Shown piece by piece: positions 46,451-55,350 of a stretch of DNA of 64,000 nt. Positions within the stretch are counted from its first letter, which is position 1. Each line of letters opens with the position of its first letter. Source of the DNA: DASWID01 sp049682815 (GTDB taxonomy: Bacteria > Desulfobacterota_D > UBA1144 > Nemesobacterales > CSP1-2); NCBI GenBank assembly GCA_049682815.1, contig JBAUII010000079.1, positions 1-64,000 of the forward strand, given 5' to 3'. The notes under the pieces are model-generated. The model did not search any database, was not told the origin of the DNA, and saw nothing but the letters and a program-made list of their open reading frames with translations. Both the position numbers and the translations under genes were made by a program.

Positions 46451-46927
46451 ATGTTTCGTGTAGGTATTGGCTACGACGTGCACAGGTTTTCCGAGGGAAG
46501 GAGACTTATTCTCGGAGGAGTCGAGCTACCCTTTGAGCTGGGACTTCAAGGATACTCCGACGCTGATGTTCTTACTCATTCGATCTGTGATGCTATACTT
46601 GGTGCACTTGGAGAGCCCGATATAGGAAGTAAATTTCCTGATACTGACCCAAGATACAGGAATATTTCTAGTTTAATTCTGTTAAGGGAAACCGTCGTAT
46701 TATCCAAATCCAAGGGTTTCAATATTGAAAATGTAGATAGTGTAGTTGTTTGTGAGAAGCCTAAGATTGGTAATTACGTTGCACAAATCAGAGGAAAACT
46801 ATCGACGATTCTCGAGATATCAGAAGATTGCATCGGAGTCAAGGCAACGACTACAGATGGCATCGGTTTTACGGGACGGGTTGAAGGCATTGCTGCTCAT
46901 ACGGTTGTTCTGATTAAGAAAATTTGA
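46451..46927 (+). CDS. ispF: IspF, 2-C-methyl-D-erythritol 2,4-cyclodiphosphate synthase
   Basis: Acts in the MEP isoprenoid pathway. The 158-aa protein has GIGYDVHRF (metal Asp and His), GYSDADVLTHSICDAILGA (second set), DIGSKFPDTDPRY, and TTTDGIGFTGRVEGIAAH at the end. All expected residues are present. It is 8 bp before comEC, so they share an operon; the other MEP genes are elsewhere. Confidence 0.97.
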   Translation: MFRVGIGYDVHRFSEGRRLILGGVELPFELGLQGYSDADVLTHSICDAILGALGEPDIGSKFPDTDPRYRNISSLILLRETVVLSKSKGFNIENVDSVVVCEKPKIGNYVAQIRGKLSTILEISEDCIGVKATTTDGIGFTGRVEGIAAHTVVLIKKI

Positions 46928-46934
46928 TGTTTAA

Positions 46935-49307
46935 ATGAACTCGATTTTCTTAAAGTATCCTATGCTTCCACCACTGATCGGGTATATAGCAGGGATACTT
47001 ATAGCTGAACATTTGGGCTACGAGTGGATTTTTATCCTTCTTATCTCGCCGATACTCGGGTTGCTGTCATTATTGTGGGAGGATCTTAGATTTCTCTTGT
47101 TTATACCCCTCGGAGTTCTATTTTCAATAAGTCTCACCCTGCCCGAAAATCACATTGCAAACTTTGTCGGAAATGAAATTGACCTTTGGGGAACTTTATA
47201 TAGATCCCCAGAGAGTAGAATTGAGGGTTCAAGGTTGTTTGTTGACGTTGAGGAGATTGTAGTAAAGGGTAAGAAAGAGTCGGCAACAGGAAAGGTGATC
47301 ATTAATACTAAACAGAGAATTAGGGGTTTATCTCGAGGGGATAATGTAAGGGTTATAGATACTATTTTAAAGCCGTATAGAACATTTAAGAATCCCGGGA
47401 ATTTTGATATCAAGCGTTATTATGAAAGACAGAAGATATATGCCTATGGATTCGTTTCTGGAATGGATTCGATAATTTTATTCGAGCCAAAATTAACGCC
47501 CTTTTACTTTCTTAGGGTAATAGATATGGCCAGAACCAGGTTTGGGTATTTTGTAAAGCACAGGTTTCCTCAATCTGAGGGGGAGATACTGAACGCAATT
47601 ACAGTTGGCGATAAGGGGGGGATGCCAAACCGGCTGAAAGACACTTTCTCAGAAGCTGGTATAGCACATCTTCTCGCTATATCCGGACTCCATGTAGGGG
47701 GTATAGCGCTTGCTTTCTATTTAGCGATAAAATGGCTTCTGAAGAGGTCGGAGTATTTCTTAATTAGGCTGCAGGTCCCTAGGGTTACTGCTGGACTAGC
47801 CATAATACCTCTATTCATCTACATGGCAGTAGCGGGATTTGCCACTCCCGTAGTAAGAGCATTTTTAATGATCGCGGTTTATCTTATGTCAGTGGTGCTT
47901 GGTAAAGAGGAAAATAAATTAAATACGCTGGGTGCTTCTGCATTTATAATTCTGCTGTGGCAACCATGGGCGCTTTTTCAACTCTCATTTCAACTCTCTT
48001 TTGCCGCTGTTTTGGGAATTATATTTGTCAATAAGTTTTATCCTTCAAAATTTGGCAGCTTCTCCGAAAAGATAATCTCAAGTGCTAAGATCACGATGGG
48101 GGCCTCTTTTGCAACTATACCATTAATCGTGAATTCCTTTGGTATTTTATCGTTGATATCACTGCCCGCTAATCTAATATTTGTACCCTTAGTTGAGTTC
48201 TTAATAGTTCCCCTGGGGTTGATCTCGTTTTTGTTGTTCTCTGTAAATGAGTACTTAGCCGTACCGTTTCTCAGTCTCAATGTTTATTTGATTAGAATTC
48301 TTATCTTTGGAATAGAAAAGCTCGTTGAGATACCTTTTTCTTCTCTAACGGTGACATCATTAGGAATTACGGGTTGGCTTCTTTATATATTGATAATTTT
48401 GGTTATTTGTTTTAAGAAGGTTTTCCCAAATCTCAAATATATTTTGCCACTTTTTATTCTGGGGTTGATTATGGCGATGACTATTAGCACCGTGAGCGGT
48501 TCTAGTAGTGGGTATCTAGAATTAGATTTTTTAGACATTTCAAATAGGAATGTAGCCTTCGTCAGGCTTCCTCAAAAGAAGACAATTCTCTTTGATGGTG
48601 GTTATTCGCTGTTTGATAGGGGCGGATATATGGAAAGAAGCGTAATTTCCCCATTTCTTCTAAATGCCGATATTAAGACGATCGATTATCTAATTTTAAC
48701 TACGTTGGACAAGGATCATTTAGAGGGTGTCAAATACCTGTTACAGAAGTTTGAGGTTAAAAGACTTTGGACAAATGGAGCGAAGTTGGACGGCGAGCTC
48801 TGGTATTTAGTCAGAAGAAAAAATATAGACTGGAAGAATATAATGGACGAAGTAGAAAATTTTGAAGTAGAGGGCGTCAGGATCGAGTTTTATAAACCCA
48901 GGGGTTATTACGAAATAACGGATTCTTCCAGATCCTATCCGCTCATACTGAACTTGACGTTTGGAAAAATAGACTTCCTGTTGGGAGAGTCCTTAGGAGA
49001 CCCGTCTGTGCAAAGGGAGTTAATGGATATTTATCATAATCGGATCCAACCTAAAGTGGTTTATGTTCCTGCATTAAAGAGAAATTCCGAGGTAACTAAT
49101 AATTTTTTGAATACTTTTTCGCCCGATATTTTAATAGTCAACGATACATTGGGTAGTATTGGAAAGTTTTATGAAAGTGGTGATTCAAATTTAAGTAATC
49201 ATAAGAAATCGAAATTGATTGAAACCAGAAAGGAGGGGACGGTTGCCATAAGTACCAATGGCATAGATCTCCGAGTTAGGACGTTCACTAATGCCGATTT
49301 GTTGTAA
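46935..49307 (+). CDS. ComEC/Rec2-like DNA-uptake channel with degenerate MBL domain
   Basis: A 790-aa protein. Residues 1-~200 form the N-terminal DUF4131 part with early helices and an OB-like fold (WGTLYRSPESRI). The competence core (~210-510) begins AGIAHLLAISGLHVGGIALAFY and includes VVRAFLMIAVYLMSV. The C-terminal part has the metallo-beta-lactamase fold (KKTILFDGGYSLFDRGGYMERSV), but where active ComEC proteins have an H-x-H-x-D-H-type motif this one reads LTTLDKDHLEG. The leading histidine is lost, and the DxGQGD block reads DISNRNV. The nuclease activity may therefore be lost. The channel itself looks complete. Confidence 0.88.
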   Translation: MNSIFLKYPMLPPLIGYIAGILIAEHLGYEWIFILLISPILGLLSLLWEDLRFLLFIPLGVLFSISLTLPENHIANFVGNEIDLWGTLYRSPESRIEGSRLFVDVEEIVVKGKKESATGKVIINTKQRIRGLSRGDNVRVIDTILKPYRTFKNPGNFDIKRYYERQKIYAYGFVSGMDSIILFEPKLTPFYFLRVIDMARTRFGYFVKHRFPQSEGEILNAITVGDKGGMPNRLKDTFSEAGIAHLLAISGLHVGGIALAFYLAIKWLLKRSEYFLIRLQVPRVTAGLAIIPLFIYMAVAGFATPVVRAFLMIAVYLMSVVLGKEENKLNTLGASAFIILLWQPWALFQLSFQLSFAAVLGIIFVNKFYPSKFGSFSEKIISSAKITMGASFATIPLIVNSFGILSLISLPANLIFVPLVEFLIVPLGLISFLLFSVNEYLAVPFLSLNVYLIRILIFGIEKLVEIPFSSLTVTSLGITGWLLYILIILVICFKKVFPNLKYILPLFILGLIMAMTISTVSGSSSGYLELDFLDISNRNVAFVRLPQKKTILFDGGYSLFDRGGYMERSVISPFLLNADIKTIDYLILTTLDKDHLEGVKYLLQKFEVKRLWTNGAKLDGELWYLVRRKNIDWKNIMDEVENFEVEGVRIEFYKPRGYYEITDSSRSYPLILNLTFGKIDFLLGESLGDPSVQRELMDIYHNRIQPKVVYVPALKRNSEVTNNFLNTFSPDILIVNDTLGSIGKFYESGDSNLSNHKKSKLIETRKEGTVAISTNGIDLRVRTFTNADLL

Positions 49308-49436
49308 ATAGTCCGTAGGCCATATATCCTGTCATGTTTCTAAACTTACTGTGATGGAGTAAAGGCTACGACGCTGATTTCGGTCAAATTAGTAAGATGT
49401 AGTATCCGATTAAACAAATAGATTGCGCCAAGAGTA

Positions 49437-49901
49437 ATGAAAAAGATTGTTTTTAGTTTAATAGTCTTGGTAGTCCTGATTCTCTTTTTTTTCTTGCCGT
49501 CTGGGGACGATACAACAGAGATAGAATCTACGATTGATGAAATTATGATGGCAGGCAGGAAAAAGGACCTAAATGGCGTGATGGACCACTTTTCCATTCA
49601 CTATAGAGATGAAAACGGAGCAACCTATCCTGTTGTAAAAAGCATCATTACGAGTTTCTTCTCTAATTATGAAGGGTTTGACTGTGATTATAGCGACTTA
49701 AAGGTTTCGATTAATGATTCGGATGAAGAACAAGCGGCAGTGGCAAGCCTTGATTTTTATGTTATCGGAGTCAAGACTGGCAGGCGATTTCCTATAATAG
49801 GGAGTGAGTTATCACCTGAGAATATTATTGTTACCCTTGAGAAGACTACCTTAGGTGTCTGGGAGATAAAGGAGATTGAGGGCGTTAGGATCGATGAATA
49901 G
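49437..49901 (+). CDS. Membrane-anchored NTF2-like protein
   Basis: A 154-aa protein with one N-terminal helix (IVFSLIVLVVLILFFFLP) and a periplasmic domain of about 115 aa. The domain starts with a helix pair (ESTIDEIMMAGRKKDLNGVMDHF) and continues as beta-strands (VKVSINDSD..., VASLDFYVIGVKTG, WEIKEIEGVRI). This looks like the NTF2/SnoaL-like fold. Catalytic residues cannot be named. It is convergent with the MlaF-like gene. Confidence 0.6.
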   Translation: MKKIVFSLIVLVVLILFFFLPSGDDTTEIESTIDEIMMAGRKKDLNGVMDHFSIHYRDENGATYPVVKSIITSFFSNYEGFDCDYSDLKVSINDSDEEQAAVASLDFYVIGVKTGRRFPIIGSELSPENIIVTLEKTTLGVWEIKEIEGVRIDE

Positions 49902-49937
49902 GCTGCTTTGGTAAAATGATTCGAGGTTCTTGCTGTT

Positions 49938-50690
49938 CTAATCGATGTATTCTAATCTTCCGAGTATAAAATCATTTAGCAGTTCTATGTCGGTGTTTTG
50001 TGCTTCGTTTACGGTACCCTCAAAGATTATCCTTCCGTTGTAGAGGAATGCAATCCTGTCCGAAATTTCAAGTGCGCTCTTCACATCGTGAGTAATTATA
50101 ACCCCGGTGATCCCGAATTTCTCCTGCATGTTTCTTATAAGGTGGTTTATTCTGCTGATATTTGGAGGATCCAGTCCGGTTGTTGGTTCGTCATAGAGTA
50201 AGATCTTGGGGTTCATGGCCATTGCCCTTGCGAGCCCCACCCTCTTTTTCATACCACCGCTTAGATCTGAAGGCAGTTTATCTTCAATTCCGGGAAGTCC
50301 CACGAGCTCTAAGTTCGTTGAGATAATTTCGTTGATTTCTTCTTCTGAATGGTTATTACCTTCCCTCAGGGGATATGCTATGTTTTCGGCGACCGTGAGG
50401 GAATCGAAAAGTGCAGCGCCTTGGAAGAGCATACCCATTTTTTTTCTGACGTGGACTAATTCACTCTCATCCATTGGGACTATGTTTTCATTTTCTATAA
50501 TAACTTCTCCTTCATCTGGCTTAATTAGACCAATGATCTCTTTGATCAAAACACTTTTCCCGGATCCGCTTCCTCCCAGCACCGTAATGTTTTCTCCCCT
50601 CCTTATGGAAAGATTGACGCCAGTGTGTACCTGCTTTGAATCAAATGACTTATGAACGTTTTTTAGCTCTATTATGTAATTTTTATTCAT
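49938..50690 (-). CDS. MlaF-like ABC ATPase (lipid transport)
   Basis: A 250-aa ATPase of the Mla type, which powers phospholipid or similar lipid transport between membranes. Motifs are LGGSGSGKSVLIKEIIGL (Walker A, with the LIKxIxGL of MlaF), GMLFQGAALFDSLTVAENIAYPL (the F-Q-G-x-A-L-F-D-S segment typical of MlaF), DLSGGMKKRVGLARAMAM (signature), and LLYDEPTTGLDP. No mlaE, mlaD or mlaC is next to it, so the partners must be elsewhere. Confidence 0.9.
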   Translation of the reverse strand: MNKNYIIELKNVHKSFDSKQVHTGVNLSIRRGENITVLGGSGSGKSVLIKEIIGLIKPDEGEVIIENENIVPMDESELVHVRKKMGMLFQGAALFDSLTVAENIAYPLREGNNHSEEEINEIISTNLELVGLPGIEDKLPSDLSGGMKKRVGLARAMAMNPKILLYDEPTTGLDPPNISRINHLIRNMQEKFGITGVIITHDVKSALEISDRIAFLYNGRIIFEGTVNEAQNTDIELLNDFILGRLEYID

Positions 50691-50839
50691 TGCCGAGAAA
50701 TTAGATGTTTTTAGCTTTTCGTGATATCGGTCCTAGATCTATTCTTGTAATAGTAGATGATTATATTGGGATTTTTGTTACCTACATAATAAATAACTTG
50801 TATATCGTTGTAAAAGTATGATGAAAACATCGGATTATT

Positions 50840-50868
50840 TTGACACTCACAAATTTAAGCGTTAAAAT
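50840..50868 (+). promoter_or_regulatory. Promoter upstream of the superoxide dismutase gene
   Basis: TTGACA (50840-50845) and TAAAAT (50863-50868) with a 17-bp spacer. It lies about 115 bp before the start, leaving a long leader. A 13-bp string (50920-50932) in the leader also occurs at 15610-15622. GGAGG precedes the ATG. Confidence 0.65.
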
Positions 50869-50982
50869 ACCATAAGTTGAACAACACATTAAACTATCGA
50901 GAAAAAAATCTCTATTAACGATTACGAATTCAAGATTAGTAAGTAATATCATATTATTCAATCGCTAAAAGGAGGGTATTCG

Positions 50983-51594
50983 ATGCCACATGAGTTACCT
51001 CAATTACCATACGGATACGACGCTTTGGAGCCTCACATAGATGCTCGTACAATGGAGATTCATCATACAAAGCATCATCAGGGATATGTGAACAACTTAA
51101 ACGCCGCTGTAGAAAAGCATCCTGAGCTTGATAAAAAAAGTGTTGAAGATTTATTGAAGGATTTAAATTCTATTCCTGAAGACATACGAACTGCGGTTAG
51201 AAACAACGGCGGTGGGCATGCCAATCACTCGATGTTTTGGTCAATAATGAGTCCAGATGGCGGTGGCGAGCCTGAAGCGGAGTTGGCTGATGCTATAAAT
51301 TCGTCCTTTGGTGGTTTCTCAGATTTCAAAGACCAATTCTCAAAGGCAGCAGCGGGTAGGTTTGGAAGTGGATGGGCATGGCTTTGTGTGGATCGAGGCG
51401 GGAAACTGACAATAACTTCTACGCCAAATCAGGATAATCCGGTGTCCGATGGATTAAGGCCAGTTCTAGGTCTCGATGTTTGGGAACATGCTTATTATCT
51501 TAAATATCAAAACAGGAGAGCAGAATATATTTCGGCATGGTGGAGCGTTGTCAATTGGAAACAGGTGGCAAAGAATTATTCTGCCGTAAAATAG
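50983..51594 (+). CDS. Superoxide dismutase, Mn/Fe family
   Basis: Dismutates superoxide in the cytoplasm. The protein is 203 aa. Metal ligands are H27 (MEIHHTKHH), H82 (NHSMFW), and the Asp and His of DVWEHAYYLKY near the C-terminus. FGSGWAWL and QDNPVSDG are the usual blocks; the QDNP and MSPDGGGEP segments are more like the Mn type. No signal peptide. It is a single gene. Confidence 0.96.
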   Translation: MPHELPQLPYGYDALEPHIDARTMEIHHTKHHQGYVNNLNAAVEKHPELDKKSVEDLLKDLNSIPEDIRTAVRNNGGGHANHSMFWSIMSPDGGGEPEAELADAINSSFGGFSDFKDQFSKAAAGRFGSGWAWLCVDRGGKLTITSTPNQDNPVSDGLRPVLGLDVWEHAYYLKYQNRRAEYISAWWSVVNWKQVAKNYSAVK

Positions 51595-51912
51595 GTATTT
51601 TGAGTTATACGTCCGATAATCAGCGGTGACCGGAAGGTCTTTGTAATTTGTTGCTTTATGATGATTTGTGAGGTGTATAAATCTCACTTACTGCTTGTTA
51701 ATGGATTTAAGTGAATCTTTTGATCCTGTTACACACAAAATCTTAAGCAAGGGCACTTACGTGTCAGATTGAGGTTATTTCAAAAAAAGTGCTGGTGTGT
51801 TTATCCTGGTTCTGTGTAAGATCCCAATTTAAGGTAGTAATCAGGCTAAGCCGCGATACAAGACTTGTTTTAAGTATTTTGTAACCGGAGAAAAGTACAA
51901 GGGTGAATTATA
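51595..51912. other. Intergenic stretch before the sigma factor gene
   Basis: About 320 bp without a supported gene or clear promoter. AAGGGTGA at 51899-51906 is the ribosome site of the next gene. Confidence 0.4.
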
Positions 51913-53094
51913 TTGGGAACTAAAAACTTGGATTCCGACGACGCAATTTCATCAGGCAATGATCATTTGGGTTTTACAAATGAATTAGAAGCCTATAGGT
52001 CTCCAGATTTCAAAGGGAAGTTAATTGATGTTGACGATTCTGAGTCTGAAATTGAATCCAATGACTCCGATTGCTTGGATATCGAGCAGCGCAGTAGGGT
52101 TCCGGATGAACACTATAAACTTATGTATTATTATTTCAGGGATATGGCAAATGAACCCCTGTTAAAACCAAAAGAGGAGATAGAGGTTTCGGCTAAGATA
52201 AAAAGATGTGACCAGAAGTCGAGAGAGATAAAGCTGATTGTTAAGAGGCTTCAGAACAAAATCGAATTAGGGAACAATAAAAGGATTAAGCATCAGAAAT
52301 TGAGGCGAAGTGAGCTTTCAAGGAAGATCATAATATTAAATGCCCTTGATAAGGCGTATTCTGAAAAGGCTAGACTTCTTAAATGTAGATTCATCAAATC
52401 GAACTTGAGATTAGTTGTGGCAATGGCTAAGAGATATATCAGCGTGGGTCTTCCGATTTCGGACCTCATTCAGGAGGGTAATGTCGGGCTGATGAGGGCT
52501 GTGGACCGATTCGATCATACCAAAGGGTTTAAGTTTTCGACATATGCTTCGTGGTGGATCCGTCAAGCTATGTTCAGGTCTTTGCAAGAGCAAACCAGGA
52601 CAATAAAGGTGCCGGCATATTTGTTGGAGCAAACTAATAAGATATTGAGAATAAGTTCAAATCTACGTAAGAAATATGGGAGGAGTCCCACTCCCGAAGA
52701 AATATCTAATGTCTCAAGGGTTTCTGTAGATGTGATAAAGCGTATTTTAAAATCAACTAATGATGCCGTTAGCTTAGATTCACCAATTCTTCGAGGTGAG
52801 AAGACAACTCTCCTCGATTTTATTATCGATGAGGCATCTCCTGCCCCTGAATTTATTAGGACAAAGGTGATGCTTTTTGAAAGGATAAGGCAAGCCTTAA
52901 CATTACTTACTCCTAGAGAGGAAGAGATACTCAGGCTGAGATTCGGAATAGACCAAAATACAACTTACACGCTGGATGAAATTGGAAAGATATTTAATCT
53001 TACGCGTGAACGAATTAGGCAGATCGAAAAGGCGGCACTGGCAAAACTATCCGACTCAGACATGGGGGATGTACTTAGAAGTTTTATGAATTAA
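51913..53094 (+). CDS. Sigma-70 family factor, group 2 (RpoS-like)
   Basis: A 393-aa sigma factor lacking region 1.1. Region 1.2 begins LMYYYFRDMANEPLL. Region 2 has LRLVVAMAKRYISVGLPISDLIQEGNVGLMRAVDRFDHTKG in pieces, with the -10-recognition helix (FSTYASWWIRQAMFRSL). Region 3 runs from TIKVPAYLLEQTNKI to about 295. Region 4 (LTPREEEILRLRFGI ... YTLDEIGKIFNLTRERIRQIEKAAL) is complete. The N-terminal 70 residues are acidic and Ser/Asp-rich. The start is TTG. It has group 2 features, like RpoS, but could be a second RpoD-like factor. Confidence 0.85.
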   Translation: MGTKNLDSDDAISSGNDHLGFTNELEAYRSPDFKGKLIDVDDSESEIESNDSDCLDIEQRSRVPDEHYKLMYYYFRDMANEPLLKPKEEIEVSAKIKRCDQKSREIKLIVKRLQNKIELGNNKRIKHQKLRRSELSRKIIILNALDKAYSEKARLLKCRFIKSNLRLVVAMAKRYISVGLPISDLIQEGNVGLMRAVDRFDHTKGFKFSTYASWWIRQAMFRSLQEQTRTIKVPAYLLEQTNKILRISSNLRKKYGRSPTPEEISNVSRVSVDVIKRILKSTNDAVSLDSPILRGEKTTLLDFIIDEASPAPEFIRTKVMLFERIRQALTLLTPREEEILRLRFGIDQNTTYTLDEIGKIFNLTRERIRQIEKAALAKLSDSDMGDVLRSFMN

Positions 53095-53184
53095 TTTTGT
53101 GGATTCGATTTCTAAACCTGAGTCAAGTTTTCACACTAAACTGGATTCCTTCTAAAGGCATAGTATATTCAGAAAATTTTTTAC

Positions 53185-53256
53185 TGGCGGCGGGAGGAAT
53201 CGAACCTCCGACAAAGGCCTTATGAGAGCCCTGCTCTACCTCTGAGCTACGCCGCC
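53185..53256 (-). tRNA. tRNA-Met (CAU)
   Basis: The minus strand folds as a full cloverleaf of 72 nt: acceptor GGCGGCG with CGCCGCC, D-arm GCTC/GAGC, anticodon stem GGGCT/GGCCT (with two wobble pairs), loop CTCATAA giving anticodon CAU, and T-arm GGAGG/CCTCC around TTCGATT. The G1-C72 pair rules out an initiator. CAU can be elongator Met or, after lysidine modification, Ile; I favour Met. No 3' CCA is encoded. Confidence 0.9.
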
Positions 53257-53580
53257 AAGGTGGACTACGTTTCAGACCAACATGAGTATTGTCAATAGTT
53301 TTTCGATGCAGGGTTTAATTTTTATATGTCGATTTGGTCAGTATATCATGGCGGGTTCAACTTTCAAGACAAAATTCGGATTTTTGTAACGACTTAGGGG
53401 CATTAGAAGCGAAACAACTTTTCCTCTTGATGCGCCAGGTAACTTACTTTATAATTGATTTTAGACTTAACGCTTAAACTTAACGCATTTCATGCGCTAT
53501 CCTCCTTTAAATTGGGAATGTCTCTAAATCCGGGAGCATTCCCTCTAAAAATTTACAAAATGAGTTTGCTGAGAATAAAG
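53257..53580. other. Intergenic stretch between tRNA-Met and the M23 gene
   Basis: About 320 bp; nothing recognised. Confidence 0.4.
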
Positions 53581-54414
53581 TTACTTTAAACTTAAGTACT
53601 TAGAGGGGTTTAGTTTCTTGCCGTTTTTTATTATTTCATAATGCAGGTGTGTCCCAGTGGATCTTCCAGTGGAGCCTGCGTTACCAATAAGATCGCCACT
53701 CTTCACCCTTTGTCCTTCTTTCACATCTACCCTTGTCAAGTGTCCATAAAGTGTCTCGTACCCATTTTCATGCTTGATTATTACGGTATTGCCGTAACTA
53801 TAGTACCAACCTGCTCTTTGGACCAATCCGTCAGCCGTGGCAAATACTGGCTGTCTAGGTTTGGCTTCGAAGTCTATTCCGGAGTGAAAAGCCGGTCGGG
53901 ATTTGAACGGATCCTTTCTGTACCCAAACCCCGATCTGATAGCGGTTTGGATCATAGGCCTACCCAGGGGATAGCTCTTAATAACATTAAACAACTCATA
54001 TATATCCTTTTCCATGCTATCAAGATAGGATAATTCCAGTCCGTCGGCCGGAATGTACTCACCTCCCACGGACAATTCCTTGTTTATGCCTTTTTTGTCA
54101 AGTAACTCTTGCATTTCCAAGAGCTTCTTTTCGATTTCTACTAACCTAGATTTCAATACAAGTTCATCTTTGCTCATTTCGTTTAGGACGTTGGACTGAC
54201 TCTTCAGTTGGTCGGCCAGTTCTCTTTTCTGATGGGTACTTATTTCAGCTTTCTTGTAAAAATTATATGCAATAATGAAAGATAGAAGTGATACCAGCGT
54301 GAGTCCAAAAAATGTGATTAGGATTATCTTAATGTGGTAAAGTTTGATGTTAAGGAATTTTGGTAGTGTGCTTTCAAATTTGAAAAAATGAATTTTATAA
54401 TTTTCCCGTGTCAT
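53581..54414 (-). CDS. M23 peptidase, membrane-anchored (LytM)
   Basis: A 277-aa murein endopeptidase-like protein. One N-terminal helix (~29-50) anchors it, followed by a coiled coil (~55-107) and a C-terminal M23 domain (~160-277). The domain has SGFGYRKDPF, FHSGIDFEA (the H-x-x-x-D zinc site), YGNTVIIKHENGYETLYGHL and THLHYEI (the H-x-H site). All metal residues are kept, so an active enzyme or a septal activator such as the EnvC type is likely. It is a single gene. Confidence 0.92.
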   Translation of the reverse strand: MTRENYKIHFFKFESTLPKFLNIKLYHIKIILITFFGLTLVSLLSFIIAYNFYKKAEISTHQKRELADQLKSQSNVLNEMSKDELVLKSRLVEIEKKLLEMQELLDKKGINKELSVGGEYIPADGLELSYLDSMEKDIYELFNVIKSYPLGRPMIQTAIRSGFGYRKDPFKSRPAFHSGIDFEAKPRQPVFATADGLVQRAGWYYSYGNTVIIKHENGYETLYGHLTRVDVKEGQRVKSGDLIGNAGSTGRSTGTHLHYEIIKNGKKLNPSKYLSLK

Positions 54415-54760
54415 TACCCATCCTCCTTTACAATAAGGTTAATTTATTGACCCATAAAGCGATTGATCCTCGGACTGTGCTTGTGATTCTAAAACTTCGG
54501 CAAGCAATATAACATATTTTAAAAAAGATTTACAATATCAAATCTAAGAAATTAAAACTTTCCTCGCGCATAGGTATTTTGCAGGCCATGCATAATGCTT
54601 AAAAAAAGAAATTGATTCAAAAAAGGGCCATGCGATGATTCAGACTTCTTTGGAGTTTCTCATCTATTACCTTGTGAGGTTTGTTATCGAAAAATTATTC
54701 GTATAGAATTGACTCAGGAGCAATTGTGAAAGTCATCTTAAAAATTCTTGAACAGACAAT
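54415..54760. other. Intergenic stretch between M23 and PCuAC genes
   Basis: About 345 bp, AT-rich, without a recognised gene. The two flanking genes are divergent, so it should hold both promoters; no strong match was found. Confidence 0.4.
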
Positions 54761-55219
54761 GTGGGTTTGAAAGTTGATATGGTACTGAAACTCATTATTA
54801 CTTTCTCATTAGCGATAAAATTTGTCGCCGCCTCAAATGCGGGGGCGCAAATAGTGGTAAGTGATGCCTGGATAAGAGAATTACCCCCTGGCCCGTCGGT
54901 TACCGCGGGATACATGGTCATTGAAAATCTTGGAAACAATGACGACAAGCTCACAGGGATTAATGCTAGCTTCGCGGGGCACGCAGGGATTCATACAACC
55001 CAGATCGACAATAATGGAATTGCGCGAACGAATATGATACAGGAACTTGTAATACCAGCAGGCAAAAAAGTAGTATTGGAACCGGGTGCAACGCATATAA
55101 TGCTCACTGGCATAACTGAACCAATTAAAAAGGATGACACCATAAAGCTGGAGTTAATGTTTGAAAGAGCAGGTAGAAAAGAGATTTATGTGAAGGTTAA
55201 GGATTTAAGTGGTAATTAG
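54761..55219 (+). CDS. PCu(A)C-family periplasmic copper chaperone
   Basis: Delivers copper to cytochrome oxidase in the periplasm. The 152-aa protein has a signal peptide and starts with GTG at 54761 or ATG at 54779; no clear ribosome site decides. DAWIRELPPGPSVTAGYM opens the domain. The copper motif is visible as His in GHAGIHTT, Met in RTNMIQE, and H-x-M in THIMLTG. The spacing fits the H-M...H-x-M pattern of the family. It is next to the mobile element border but on the chromosomal side. Confidence 0.88.
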   Translation: MGLKVDMVLKLIITFSLAIKFVAASNAGAQIVVSDAWIRELPPGPSVTAGYMVIENLGNNDDKLTGINASFAGHAGIHTTQIDNNGIARTNMIQELVIPAGKKVVLEPGATHIMLTGITEPIKKDDTIKLELMFERAGRKEIYVKVKDLSGN

Positions 55220-55278
55220 CCGATGGGATGTAGATGGTGTTATAATTAGAATCTCAAGTTGCCTTTTGACCACTACAT

Positions 55279-55328
55279 TGGTGGAGATGAGGGGATTCGA
55301 ACCCCCGACCTCCGCCTTGCGAAGGCGG
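55279..55328 (-). repeat. 3' fragment of tRNA-Ala(CGC): attachment site
   Basis: The minus strand gives the anticodon arm CCGCC-TTCGCAA-GGCGG (anticodon CGC), the T-arm GGGGG/CCCCT, the 3' acceptor strand CATCTCC, discriminator A and an encoded CCA. The D-arm and 5' acceptor strand are absent; sequence upstream of 55328 is unrelated. This is the classic scar of site-specific integration into a tRNA 3' end. The intact tRNA-Ala should be at the far end of the element. Confidence 0.88.
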
Positions 55329-55350
55329 AAATATTAATCCCTAACTTATT

